Of a stretch of 64,000 nucleotides of DNA, positions 42,678-55,050 are shown one piece after another (within the stretch, counting starts at the first letter, position 1; every line of letters begins with the position of its first letter). The stretch is from Rugamonas rubra (GTDB lineage: Bacteria > Pseudomonadota > Gammaproteobacteria > Burkholderiales > Burkholderiaceae_D): the NCBI RefSeq assembly GCF_900114705.1, contig NZ_FOTW01000022.1:56274-120273 (forward strand). The letters run 5' to 3'. The notes below the pieces were generated by a model. The model was not told the origin of the DNA and did not search any database. It was given only the letters and a program-made list of their open reading frames with translations. The position numbers were made by a program, and so were the translations under genes.

Positions 42678-45302
42678 ATGTTAGATTTGATGACGCAAAG
42701 AACCTTGATGAGTATCGCCGTCGCCGGCGCCTGCTGTTTGCACGCGCTGCCGGCGCGGGCCGCCGAGGCGGCCGAGCAAATCCAGGAGGTCAAGGTGACG
42801 GCAACGCGCCACACCACGTCGCTGCTGAAGACGCCGCTGGCGATCAGCGCGATCAACCAGGAGAGCCTGACCCGCTCCGGCATCACCGACGTGCGCGGCC
42901 TGTCCGGCGCGGTGCCCAACCTGCAGATGTCGACCGCCGTCGATTCCGGCGTGCAGATCGCCATCCGCGGCATCAGCACCAAGAACTTCACCGAGACGGC
43001 CGACCCCTCGGTCGGCCTGCACGTGGCCGGCATGTACTCGCCCCGGCCGCAGGGCGCGATGGCGCTGATGTTCGACCTGGACCAGGTGGAGGTGCTGCGC
43101 GGCCCGCAGGGCACGCTGTTCGGCCGCAATTCGACTGGCGGCAGCATCAACATCATCCCGGCCAAGCCGGAGTTCGGCAAGACCTACGGCAAGAGCGAGC
43201 TGGACCTGGGCAATTACAACCAGCGCCAGGTCAACGTGGTGCAGAACATCGGCGTCAGCGACACGCTGGCCCTGCGCGCCACCTTCATGAAGGTCAAGCG
43301 CGACGGCTGGATCAACCAGACGCAGGACTTCACCGACGTCGACCTGCCGTCCAGGGGCTTCCGCGCCGACGGCATCCCGGACGTCGACCAGCGCCACAAC
43401 AGCAAGGTCGACAAGGCCGACTTCTACAACAACAAGAACGAGTGGGCCGGCCGCCTGTCGGCGCGCTGGCTGCCGAGCCGCGAGCTGGAGGTGCAACTGG
43501 CCTACGAGCGCTTCCAGAACAACGGCGCCGGCAACCTGATGATGAAGGACTGCGAGCAGGCCGCCGGCACCCGCTACGCCTGCACCGGCGGGCCGTGGGA
43601 CGTGAAGATCAACCTGCCGGGCAAGATCGACATGTCGATCGACACGCTGCGCTCCAACCTGGCCTGGAGCATCAGCCCGTCGAGCAAGCTGGAGTACGGC
43701 TTCGCCCACGCCGTGCAGAAGCGCAGCCAGCAGGCCGACGACGACGCCGGCTACCATCCGGTGGCCAGCCAGGTGACGGCGCGGCTGCCGCTGACGGCGG
43801 CCGGCGACTGGGGCATCTGGCCGGTGCTCGACAACAACTCGCGCACGCTGGACTCGAAGTACGTCTCCAACGTCCACGAGCTGCAGTTCAAGCAGAACTT
43901 CGACACCCTGCAGTACGTGGCCGGCGCCTTCTGGATGCACGAAAAGAACGCCATCAACTACGCCCAGGAGTACATGGTCAACCCGCCCTATGGCTTCGCC
44001 ATCAGCCAGTACTACAACCAGCCGGACCGGCAGATCGACGCCAAGGCCTTGTTCGCCCAGACCGACTGGAAGTTCGCGCCGGGCTGGACCGCCACCATCG
44101 GCGGGCGCTACAGCTGGGATTCGAAGGCCGACAAGAACGGCAAGGTGTTCGGCGGCGACTGGGACGCCAGCAAGGCGGCCTACTACAACGGCCAGTTCAA
44201 GCCCGGCGTGCCGGGCACGCCCGGCTTCCGGCCGCACAACAGCGCCGACCTGACGGCGGGCATGGGGCCGCTGGCCGGCACCGGCGCCTACGGCCTGTAT
44301 CCGGCGCCCTTCCTGAACGACCACGAGATGAGCTGGAAGCACTTCACCTACCGCCTCGGGCTGATGAAGCAACTCAACCCGAACGACATGGTGTACACCT
44401 CGCTATCGACCGGCTACAAGTCGGGCGGCTTCGCCGACCAGGACGACGCCTGCGGCGGCAAGCAATGCGTCGACGGCCCGGCCGGCCCGCACATCACCTT
44501 CTTCCCCTACGGCCCGGAGACGGTCACCAACCTCGAGCTGGGCTACAAGGGCAAGCTGCTGGAGAACCGCATGAACCTGTCGGCCACGCTGTTCTACAGC
44601 CGCTACAAGGACAAGCAGGAGTGGGGCAACTTCTTCTCGGCCAAGGTCAAGCACGACGGTCCCTGCCCGGTCAACGACATCAACTGCGACGTCATCGTCA
44701 AGGGCATGACCAAGAACGTCGGCGTGGTCGACATCCCCGGCCTGGAGCTGGAGATGGACTACCGGCCGTGGCGCGGCGCCCGCCTGGGCGCGTCGTTCTC
44801 CTACATCAACACCAAGATGCGCGACTATCCGACCTACAGCGACGGCTACGCCTGCGACTACCGCGCCGAGGCGGGCGCCGCGCCTTGCCCTGCCGTCTAC
44901 AGCGGCAGCGACCCGACGCTGGTGGGCAAGCGCGTCTACGACGTCACCGGCAACCATTTGCCGCTGGCGCCGAAGTACACGCTGGGCCTGAACTTCTCGC
45001 AGAACATCGTGCTCGACAGCGACTACGTGGTGGTGCCCTGGGTGTCGCTGAAGTGGCAGGACAAGATGTACTTCTCGCTGCGCAACCTGGACAATCCGCA
45101 CATCTCGGACTCGCAGAAGGCCTATTCGACGGTGGACGCGTCGATCAAGCTGATCGCGCCGAAGTACTGGCACGCCGAGCTGTACGTGCTGAACCTGAGC
45201 AACACCAAGTCGAAGAACTCGGCCAGCTTCAGCAACGGCTTCATCAAGGGCGCCTGGAACGATCCGCGCATGTTCGGCCTGCGTGTCGGCGTCGAGTACT
45301 GA
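42678..45302 (+). CDS. TonB-dependent outer-membrane receptor
   Basis: 874 residues. After a signal peptide (SIAVAGACCLHALPARAAEA) comes a TonB-box-like IQEVKVTATR and a plug domain (LLKTPLAISAINQESL, LDQVEVLRGPQGTLFGRNSTGG). A long beta-barrel ends in an aromatic residue (RVGVEY). It would take a substrate across the outer membrane using TonB energy. The setting among GH3, GH20 and amino-sugar transport genes indicates chitooligosaccharides or related glycans. ATG at 42678 follows GGAGATAGGA and is preferred to the upstream GTG. Two N-terminal-region cysteines (GACCLHA) lie in the signal peptide. Confidence 0.93.
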   Translation: MLDLMTQRTLMSIAVAGACCLHALPARAAEAAEQIQEVKVTATRHTTSLLKTPLAISAINQESLTRSGITDVRGLSGAVPNLQMSTAVDSGVQIAIRGISTKNFTETADPSVGLHVAGMYSPRPQGAMALMFDLDQVEVLRGPQGTLFGRNSTGGSINIIPAKPEFGKTYGKSELDLGNYNQRQVNVVQNIGVSDTLALRATFMKVKRDGWINQTQDFTDVDLPSRGFRADGIPDVDQRHNSKVDKADFYNNKNEWAGRLSARWLPSRELEVQLAYERFQNNGAGNLMMKDCEQAAGTRYACTGGPWDVKINLPGKIDMSIDTLRSNLAWSISPSSKLEYGFAHAVQKRSQQADDDAGYHPVASQVTARLPLTAAGDWGIWPVLDNNSRTLDSKYVSNVHELQFKQNFDTLQYVAGAFWMHEKNAINYAQEYMVNPPYGFAISQYYNQPDRQIDAKALFAQTDWKFAPGWTATIGGRYSWDSKADKNGKVFGGDWDASKAAYYNGQFKPGVPGTPGFRPHNSADLTAGMGPLAGTGAYGLYPAPFLNDHEMSWKHFTYRLGLMKQLNPNDMVYTSLSTGYKSGGFADQDDACGGKQCVDGPAGPHITFFPYGPETVTNLELGYKGKLLENRMNLSATLFYSRYKDKQEWGNFFSAKVKHDGPCPVNDINCDVIVKGMTKNVGVVDIPGLELEMDYRPWRGARLGASFSYINTKMRDYPTYSDGYACDYRAEAGAAPCPAVYSGSDPTLVGKRVYDVTGNHLPLAPKYTLGLNFSQNIVLDSDYVVVPWVSLKWQDKMYFSLRNLDNPHISDSQKAYSTVDASIKLIAPKYWHAELYVLNLSNTKSKNSASFSNGFIKGAWNDPRMFGLRVGVEY

Positions 45303-45372
45303 TGCGGCGGCGGGGCGGCCGCGCGCCGCCCCGCCTGTCGCCAAGCCATCCACTTGTAGGAGGAAGCAGAAC

Positions 45373-47916
45373 ATGCCGCACACCACGGGCGCCAGCCTGG
45401 GCATCACCTGGGAATGCGTCGCCAACCGCGCCGACGACACCCTGCTCGCCGAGCTGGGCATCACCAACCACGGCGCCACCGCCCTGCCGGCGTCCGGCTG
45501 GGCGCTGTATTTCAACACCTGCCGCATGATCGACGGCGCCGGCGTGAGCGGCGGCGCCGTCGTCGAGCATGTCAACGGCGACCTGTTCCGCCTGCGGCCG
45601 GGGCCGGACTGGGGCGCGCTGGCGCCGGGCGCCAGGCGCGTGCTGCGCTACACGGCGGCGCAGTGGTGCATCAGCGCCACCGACGCGCCGCTGGGCTTCT
45701 ATCTGGTGCGCGGCGACGGCACGGCGGCGGCGCGCGCCGAGCCGATCGGCGATCCGGCCATCGTGCCGTTCAGCCGCGCCGAGCAAACCCGCCGGGGCGG
45801 GGCCGACCTGCTGGCGTCGAGCACGCCGGCCTCGCGCTTCGAGGAGAACCGTGGCTTGACGCTGCTGGCCGAGGCCGAGCACGGCCGCATCACGCCGACG
45901 CCGCTGCACAGCGAGTTCCAGGCCGGCGCCGGCTGGCCGATCGGGGCCGACACGCACATCGTCCACCCGCCCGAGCTGGAGCGCGAGGCCTTGCTGCTGC
46001 AGGCGGCGCTGCGCGACGTGGCCGGCGTGAGCCTGGCGCGCGCGGCCGCCGGCGGCGGCATCCGTTTGCGCCTGGGGCCGGTGGCGCTGGCCGACGGCGC
46101 CGCGCCGGCCGAGGCCTACCTGCTGGAGATCGGCCCGGCCGGCGTCGACATCACCGGCGCCAGCGCGCACGGCGTGGCCAACGGCATCGCCACGCTGCGC
46201 CAGCTGCTGCCGCCCGAGGCTCGCGCCGGCGCGCCGCTGCCGCTGACCTTGCCGCACTGCCGGGTGGCCGACGCGCCGCGCTTCGCCTATCGCGGCATGA
46301 TGTTCGACGTGGCGCGCCACTTCGCCAGCAAGGAGACGCTGTTGCGCCTGCTCGACTGCATGGCCATGTACAAGCTCAACCGTTGCCACCTGCACCTGAG
46401 CGACGACGAGGGCTGGCGCCTGGCCATCGCCGCGCTGCCCGAGCTGACCGAGCACGGCGCGCGGCGCGGCTTCAGCGTCGGCCAGCGCGACAGCCTGTAT
46501 CCGTCGTTCGGTTCCGGCGCGGCCGGCGCCTCGGCCGGCAGCGGCCACTACAGCCGCGCCGACTTCGTCGAGATCCTGCGCTTCGCCGCGCAGCGCCACA
46601 TCACCGTCGTCGCCGAGATCAACCTGCCGGGCCACGCCCGCGCCGCCATCGAGTCGATGAAGCGGCGCCAGCGCCGCCTGCTGGCCGAGGGCCGGCCCGA
46701 GCTGGCCGACGAGTACCTGCTGCACGACCCGGACGACAGTTCGCAGTACACCTCGGTGCAGCTGTGGCGCGACAACGTGGTGTGCATCGGCCGCGAATCG
46801 GCCTACCGCTTCCTCGCCACCGTGCTGGCCGAGCTGCGCGCGATGTACGCCGAGGCCGGCCTGGCCCTGACGCTGGTGCACGGCGGCGGCGACGAGGTGC
46901 CGCACGGCGCCTGGGCCGGCTCGCCGCTGTGCCAAGACTTCCTGCGCCGGCACGGCCTCGCTTCGCTGGCCGAGCTGCGCGAACACTTCCTGGCGCGCTA
47001 CCGCGCCATGCTGGCCGGCCACGGCGCCGCCCTGGCGGTGTGGGAGGAGGCGGCGCTGCTGCGCCAGCCGCCGGGCGCGCGGCCGCCGCAGGCGCCCAAT
47101 CCGCGCTTCGCCGACGGCGGCGTGCAGGCCCACATCTGGCACAGCGCCTGGGGCAGCGGGCGCGAGGACTACGCCTACCGGTTGGCCAACGCCGGCTATC
47201 CCGTCGTGCTGGGCAACGGCAACGCGCTGTACTTCGACCTGGCCCACGCCAAGGACGCCGCCGAGCCGGGCTACTACTGGGGCGGCTTCATCGAGACGCG
47301 CACGGTGTTCGAGTTCTGCCCGCTCGACATTTTCCGCGACGCCCGCCGAGACGTGTTCGGCCAGCCGCTCGACCAGCAGCGGCTCGCCGCGATGACCCGG
47401 CTGGACGCGGCCGGCCGGGCCCGGGTGCTGGGCCTGCAGGGCCAGCTGTTCGGCGAGAACGCGCGCAACCGCGAACGACTCGAGTATTTGCTGCTGCCGC
47501 GCATGCTGGCGCTGGCCGAGCGGGCCTGGGCGGCCGACCCCGGCTGGAGCGACATCGCCGACGACGCGCGGCGCGCGGCGCGCATGGCGGCCGACTGGAA
47601 CGTGTTCGCCAACCGCCTCGGCCAGCGCGAGCTGCCGCGTCTGGACGGCTGGCTGGGCGGCTTTGGCTACCGCTTGCCGCCGCCGGGCTTGGCGCTGGAG
47701 GACGGTCTGTTGCACGCCAACATCGCCGCGCCGGGGCTGGCGCTGCGCTATACGCTCGACGGCAGCGCGCCGAGCGCGGCCTCGGCCTTGTACCGCGCGC
47801 CGCTGGCGTGGCAAGGCGGCGTGCTGACCATGGCCGCCTTCGGCCGCGACGGCAGGCGCGGCGCCAGCGCGCAGTATCGCGACGATGGCGGCATGCCAGG
47901 AAAGGCGGCGTCGTGA
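45373..47916 (+). CDS. Family 20 beta-N-acetylhexosaminidase
   Basis: 847 residues. An N-terminal carbohydrate-binding-like domain of chitobiase type (about 1-150; SGWALYFNTCRMIDG) and a GH20 accessory domain precede the catalytic barrel, which starts near FAYRGMMFDVARHF. The catalytic Asp-Glu pair is in HGGGDEVPHGAW (Asp507-Glu508). A C-terminal domain of chitobiase type ends the protein. It removes terminal GlcNAc/GalNAc by substrate-assisted catalysis. No conventional signal peptide is visible at the chosen ATG, which has AGGAGGA upstream; location is thus unresolved. Its stop overlaps the transporter start. Confidence 0.9.
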   Translation: MPHTTGASLGITWECVANRADDTLLAELGITNHGATALPASGWALYFNTCRMIDGAGVSGGAVVEHVNGDLFRLRPGPDWGALAPGARRVLRYTAAQWCISATDAPLGFYLVRGDGTAAARAEPIGDPAIVPFSRAEQTRRGGADLLASSTPASRFEENRGLTLLAEAEHGRITPTPLHSEFQAGAGWPIGADTHIVHPPELEREALLLQAALRDVAGVSLARAAAGGGIRLRLGPVALADGAAPAEAYLLEIGPAGVDITGASAHGVANGIATLRQLLPPEARAGAPLPLTLPHCRVADAPRFAYRGMMFDVARHFASKETLLRLLDCMAMYKLNRCHLHLSDDEGWRLAIAALPELTEHGARRGFSVGQRDSLYPSFGSGAAGASAGSGHYSRADFVEILRFAAQRHITVVAEINLPGHARAAIESMKRRQRRLLAEGRPELADEYLLHDPDDSSQYTSVQLWRDNVVCIGRESAYRFLATVLAELRAMYAEAGLALTLVHGGGDEVPHGAWAGSPLCQDFLRRHGLASLAELREHFLARYRAMLAGHGAALAVWEEAALLRQPPGARPPQAPNPRFADGGVQAHIWHSAWGSGREDYAYRLANAGYPVVLGNGNALYFDLAHAKDAAEPGYYWGGFIETRTVFEFCPLDIFRDARRDVFGQPLDQQRLAAMTRLDAAGRARVLGLQGQLFGENARNRERLEYLLLPRMLALAERAWAADPGWSDIADDARRAARMAADWNVFANRLGQRELPRLDGWLGGFGYRLPPPGLALEDGLLHANIAAPGLALRYTLDGSAPSAASALYRAPLAWQGGVLTMAAFGRDGRRGASAQYRDDGGMPGKAAS

Positions 47917-49226
47917 AGGCAAACATCGCTACGACGCGGGCGCCCATGTGGTGGGTGCCCAGCTTGTATTTCGCCCAGGGCCTGCCGTTCGCCGTGGTGA
48001 TGGTCATGGCCGGCATCATGTACAAGCGCCTGGGCATCGCCAACGGCGACATCACCTACTGGACCAGCCTGCTGGGCCTGGCCTGGGTGGTCAAGCCCTT
48101 GTGGAGCCCGCTGCTCGAGCTGAGCGGCAACAAGAAGACGGTGGTGGTGCTGTTCCAGGGGCTGGGCGGGCTGGCGCTGATCGGCGCCGGCCTGACGCTG
48201 CGACTGCCCGGCTTCTTCGTCTTCAGCGTGGCCGCGCTGGCGCTGGCGGCGATGGCCTCCAGCAGCCACGACGTGGCCGCCGACGGCCTGTACATCCAAA
48301 GTCTGTCGCCGCGCGAGCAGGCCGTCTACGCCGGCTGGCTTGGCACGTTCTGGAACGGCGGCAAGCTGTTCGTGCAGGGCGCCCTGGTGGTGCTGGCCGG
48401 CCAGCTGGAGGCTAGTTTGGGCGTGCACGCGGCCTGGAGCCTGGTGCTGGCGCTGCCCGGCGCCATATTGTGCCTGCTGGCGCTGTACCACTGGTGGGCG
48501 GTGCCGGGCGCGGCGCCGGCCGCCGGCACGCCGCTCAGCGTCGCCACCGTGGCGCGCACCACGGCCGAGGTGTTGGGCAGCTTCTTCCGCAAGCCCGGCA
48601 TCTGGCTGTCGATCGTGTTCATCGTGCTGTTCCGCGCCGGCGAGGGGCAGGTGCAGTCGATCGGCCGGCTGTTCCTGATCGAGGCGCGCGGCAACGGCGG
48701 GCTGGGCATGAGCACCGCCGACATGGGCCTGGCCTACGGCACCTTCGCCAGCGTCGCCTTCGTCGCCGGCAGCATCCTGGGTGGCTACTTCGGCGCTTGG
48801 CGCGGCCTGCGGAAGTCGATGTTCCTGATGATACTGGCGATGAACGCGCCCAACCTGACGTTTTGCTATCTGAGCGTGTACCTGCCCAGCGGCATGTTGG
48901 AAATCAGCGCCATACTCTGCGTCGAGATGTTCGGCTTCGGCTTCGGCTCGACCGGGCTGGTGTTGTACATGATGCAGGTGGTCGCGCCGGGCAAGTATCC
49001 GACCGCCCATTACGCGCTGGGCACGGGCATCATGCAACTGGGCCTGGTGCTGTCGACCATGGTCAGCGGCAAGATCCAGCTGTGGCTGGGCTACCAGCAC
49101 TTCTTCATCTGGGGCGTGTTGGCCGCGGTGCCGGTGTTGTTGCTGTCGCTGTTCGTGGCGCTGCCGGGCAAGGAGGCGGCGGCGCGGGACGAGGCGCCGG
49201 CGGCCGGGCGGGCGGTGTCGGCCTGA
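47913..49226 (+). CDS. MFS transporter (AmpG-like) of the amino-sugar locus
   Basis: 437 residues with about twelve membrane segments. YFAQGLPFAVVMVMAGIMYK and SSSHDVAADGLYIQSL resemble AmpG-type permeases, which import anhydro-muropeptides, and related N-acetylglucosamine carriers. GTG start at 47913 shares GTGA with the GH20 stop, so translation is coupled. This puts two inner-membrane importers (ABC and MFS) in the same locus, possibly for products of different size. An intergenic gap of 141 bases follows, and the next gene looks independent. Confidence 0.88.
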   Translation: MKANIATTRAPMWWVPSLYFAQGLPFAVVMVMAGIMYKRLGIANGDITYWTSLLGLAWVVKPLWSPLLELSGNKKTVVVLFQGLGGLALIGAGLTLRLPGFFVFSVAALALAAMASSSHDVAADGLYIQSLSPREQAVYAGWLGTFWNGGKLFVQGALVVLAGQLEASLGVHAAWSLVLALPGAILCLLALYHWWAVPGAAPAAGTPLSVATVARTTAEVLGSFFRKPGIWLSIVFIVLFRAGEGQVQSIGRLFLIEARGNGGLGMSTADMGLAYGTFASVAFVAGSILGGYFGAWRGLRKSMFLMILAMNAPNLTFCYLSVYLPSGMLEISAILCVEMFGFGFGSTGLVLYMMQVVAPGKYPTAHYALGTGIMQLGLVLSTMVSGKIQLWLGYQHFFIWGVLAAVPVLLLSLFVALPGKEAAARDEAPAAGRAVSA

Positions 49227-49367
49227 GGCCGGCCCCGGCCTTGCTCGGAAAGCGGGTATGGATAGATGGAAAAAATCCACCGGCGCGATGTTTGCGCGCG
49301 GCCGCGCTGCGCTACACTGGCAGGCGCGCCGCCGCTTCATCGATCAATTGACGAAAGGAATTCCCCC

Positions 49368-50255
49368 ATGCCAGCCCGCCAGACCGCCGCCGATTTCGAT
49401 CCCGAAGTATTGAAACTGTTCGACCAATACGTCCACGGCCGCCTGTCGCGGCGCGGCTTCCTCGCCTCGGCGGGGCAGTACGCGGTGGGCGGGGCGACGG
49501 CGGCCGGCCTGCTCGGCGCGCTCAGCCCGAGCTTCGCGGCGCCCATCGTCGACGCCGCCGACAGCCGCGTCAAGGCGCGCTTCGTCGAGTATCCCTCGCC
49601 GCTGGGCAACGGCACGGCGCGCGGCTACCTGGTCGAGCCGGCCAAGGCCAAGGGTAAGTTGCCGCTGGTGCTGGTGGCGCACGAGAACCGCGGCCTGAAC
49701 CCGCACATCGAGGACATCGCGCGCCGGCTGGCGCTGGACGGCTTCATCGCCTTCGCGCCGGACGCGCTGTTCCCGCTGGGCGGCTATCCGGGCGACGAGG
49801 ACAAGGCGCGCGCCCTGTTCGGCAAGCTCGACAACAACAAGACGCGCGGCGATTTCGTCGCCGCCGCGCACCTGCTGGAGAAGCTGCCCGAAGGCAACGG
49901 CAAGGTCGGCGTGGTCGGCTTCTGCTACGGCGGCGGCATCGCCAACTACCTGGCCACCGAGCTGCCGGAGCTGGCGGCGGCGGTGCCGTTCTATGGCGCC
50001 CAGCCGGCGCCGGCCGACACGGCGCGCATCAAGGCGCCGCTGCTGATCCACGACGCCGGCAACGACGAGCGCATCCGCGCCGGCTGGCCGGCCTACGAGA
50101 AGGCCTTGAAGGAGGCCGGCGTGGCCTACCAGTACTTCGTCTATCCGGGCGTCGAGCACGGCTTCAACAACGACACCACGCCGCGCTTCGACGCCGCCGC
50201 CGCCAAGCTGGCCTGGCAGCGCACGGTCGACTTCCTGCACGCCAAGCTGGGCTGA
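49368..50255 (+). CDS. Tat-exported dienelactone-hydrolase-family protein
   Basis: 295 residues. The N-terminus has a twin-arginine signal (SRRGFLA) with a hydrophobic stretch ending SFAA. The alpha/beta-hydrolase domain has the dienelactone-hydrolase nucleophile Cys in GFCYGGG, Asp in HDAGNDE and His in VEHGFNND, so the triad is complete. Substrates range from dienelactone to other esters; no aromatic pathway genes are nearby, so the name is by family only. Export through Tat suggests a folded periplasmic enzyme. AAAGGAA precedes the ATG at 49368; the longer open frame upstream is not used. Confidence 0.88.
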   Translation: MPARQTAADFDPEVLKLFDQYVHGRLSRRGFLASAGQYAVGGATAAGLLGALSPSFAAPIVDAADSRVKARFVEYPSPLGNGTARGYLVEPAKAKGKLPLVLVAHENRGLNPHIEDIARRLALDGFIAFAPDALFPLGGYPGDEDKARALFGKLDNNKTRGDFVAAAHLLEKLPEGNGKVGVVGFCYGGGIANYLATELPELAAAVPFYGAQPAPADTARIKAPLLIHDAGNDERIRAGWPAYEKALKEAGVAYQYFVYPGVEHGFNNDTTPRFDAAAAKLAWQRTVDFLHAKLG

Positions 50256-50355
50256 GGCAGCCGGCGCGACATCTTCGCGCCGCCGTTCGATTGCGCACAT
50301 ACGCCGCCTTTGCAATGCCGCACTATCTGGGCACGCACACAAAGGAGACGTTCCC

Positions 50356-50413
50356 ATGCAAGCACATTCAGCACCAGCCGCCGCGCTGTCGTTCATTCGC
50401 GGAGGGCCTGCAC

Positions 50414-50427
<14 letters not shown>
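50356..50427 (+). CDS. 23-codon upstream ORF overlapping the catalase start
   Basis: ATG at 50356 has AAAGGAGA seven bases upstream, one of the best ribosome-binding sites in the window. The peptide MQAHSAPAAALSFIRGGPA continues four residues and ends at TAA 50425-50427, 14 bases inside the catalase gene in another frame. The catalase GGAGGG site lies within this ORF. Translation of the leader would place ribosomes on the catalase start, so coupling or leader-mediated control is likely. Too short for confident calling as a protein gene. Confidence 0.55.
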
Positions 50428-52516
<2,089 letters not shown>

Positions 52517-52523
52517 GCGGCGC

Positions 52524-52546
52524 CGCCGGCGGCCGGTCCGCCGGCG
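52524..52546. terminator. GC-rich hairpin between convergent katE and the DUF1460 gene
   Basis: CGCCGGCGG (52524-52532) pairs with CCGCCGGCG (52538-52546), loop CCGGT, 8 bases after the catalase stop. There is no T-run. Three TAGGG(T/G) copies follow to 52575. Confidence 0.5.
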
Positions 52547-52567
52547 CTTAGGGTCGCGTAGGGTCGC

Positions 52568-53491
52568 TTAGGGGCGCGGCTGGGGCAGGGCGGGCGGCAC
52601 GACGATGGCGTCGTTCAGGCGGAGGAATTTGAAGCCGGCCAGCTTGCGCCCGTTCCTGCCGGCGCGGGCGTTTTGCTGTTCGCGTTCGGCGGCGCGGGCG
52701 GCGAACTGCTCGAAGCTTTCCTCGCGCACCTGCGGCTCGGCCGAGTGGAGGAACATGCGCTTGCCGTCGGCCGTCGTGACGACCAGGCCGACGTGGGTGG
52801 TCAGGTAGGCGCCGTCGCGCAGCGAGACGACGTTGACCATGTCGCCTTGCTCCAGCTGGGCGAGCACGCCGTCGACGCGCTCCTTCGGCACGTAGTATTC
52901 GGTGCTGACCTGCACCGGCAGGCTGACCTCGGTGTGGTGCTGGGTGCGCAGGAAGCGCTGGCGGTCCACCGTCAACTGGTAGGAGGCGGCGAAGTCGCCG
53001 GCCAGTTGGCGCGACACGTCGGTGAGCAGCCAGGCGTTGTTCTGGTTCCAGTCCTGCTCGGTGTAGTGGTTGCGGCTGGCGACGCCGATCACGCCGTCCT
53101 TGTAGCGGATGCGCTGCAACATCCAGAAGAACTCCTCCCAGTTGCGCGACAGCGCCATCGCATACGTGTGTTCGGCGAACACCACGCAGTCGCTTTGCGC
53201 CAGGCTGAACAGGGGCAGCGTGTCGTGGATCTGGTAGGGGAACTCGCCCAGCAGGTTCAAGGCGTAGGGCTGGCCGAGGTTGCGCCGGCCGATGGCGGCG
53301 ATGCGCTTGCGCAGGTCCGGTTCCGCCACCCGCATCCGGGCGATGTAGGCGCCGGCTTCGGCCGGCGTCATCTGGAACAGCTGCTTTTGCGGCGGGGGCG
53401 GCGCTGTCGTCGCCGCTTGGGCGCCGGCGCCGGCGCCGGCGGCCAGCAGCGCGGCCAGCGCGAACGACGCGATCTTGTGCGGGAATTTCAT
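52568..53491 (-). CDS. DUF1460 family periplasmic protein (NlpC/P60-like amidase fold)
   Basis: 307 residues with a signal peptide (ALAALLAAGAGAGAQA). The DUF1460 pattern is present: the Cys in QSDCVVFAEHTYAMAL, the NHY motif in VASRNHYTEQDW, and the His in TTHVGLVV. These suggest a Cys-His hydrolase of the N-acetylmuramoyl-L-alanine amidase-like group acting on cell-wall material in the periplasm. The gene is last on a leftward strand after the zinc GTPase (136 bases apart) and converges on katE. Confidence 0.82.
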   Translation of the reverse strand: MKFPHKIASFALAALLAAGAGAGAQAATTAPPPPQKQLFQMTPAEAGAYIARMRVAEPDLRKRIAAIGRRNLGQPYALNLLGEFPYQIHDTLPLFSLAQSDCVVFAEHTYAMALSRNWEEFFWMLQRIRYKDGVIGVASRNHYTEQDWNQNNAWLLTDVSRQLAGDFAASYQLTVDRQRFLRTQHHTEVSLPVQVSTEYYVPKERVDGVLAQLEQGDMVNVVSLRDGAYLTTHVGLVVTTADGKRMFLHSAEPQVREESFEQFAARAAEREQQNARAGRNGRKLAGFKFLRLNDAIVVPPALPQPRP

Positions 53492-53627
53492 CGGCTCAAA
53501 AGTCTAAGACTGTACAACAAGCGGGGCGGCCCGGGGGGATTTGCTGCACTGCGCCGCCGGCCGCCGGCCGCCGCCGCATCGCCCGCTTGCCGCGCCGGCG
53601 GAGCCGCCGCGCCGCCTTGCGGGATGT

Positions 53628-54872
<1,245 letters not shown>

Positions 54873-54910
54873 GGTGGGGCTCACAGGTGGATGCGCGGCG
54901 GGGCGCGTTG

Positions 54911-54935
54911 TTATTGCAATCGAGTTGCATCATAA
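54911..54935. promoter_or_regulatory. Probable Zur operator 2 (ATTGCAA-N5-TTGCATC)
   Basis: ATTGCAA (54913-54919) and TTGCATC (54925-54931) are separated by TCGAG, the same core and spacing as the better site 18 bases further on. It lies about 40 bases before the GTPase start on the leftward strand, overlapping the likely promoter. Confidence 0.65.
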
Positions 54936-54948
54936 CGTCGCCACGTCT

Positions 54949-54971
54949 CTAATGCAAGATAGTTGCATTAG
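54949..54971. promoter_or_regulatory. Probable Zur operator 1 (CTAATGCAA-N5-TTGCATTAG)
   Basis: A perfect 9-bp inverted repeat, CTAATGCAA (54949-54957) and TTGCATTAG (54963-54971), around GATAG. It is 77 bases upstream of the GTPase ATG. Binding by the adjacent Fur/Zur-family protein is inferred from size, symmetry and position. Confidence 0.75.
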
Positions 54972-55050
54972 AATTGTTCGGCTGGCGGCTGGCGGCTGTG
55001 CTTTGCTGTGGTGCTTGGAGGCGGGGAAAGGGCGGGGGCGCGCGCGGCGC

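Noticed and set aside
45414..47912. Upstream extension of the MFS transporter frame across the GH20 gene
   Set aside because: Arg/Pro-rich out-of-frame shadow of GH20; the transporter begins at GTG 47913.
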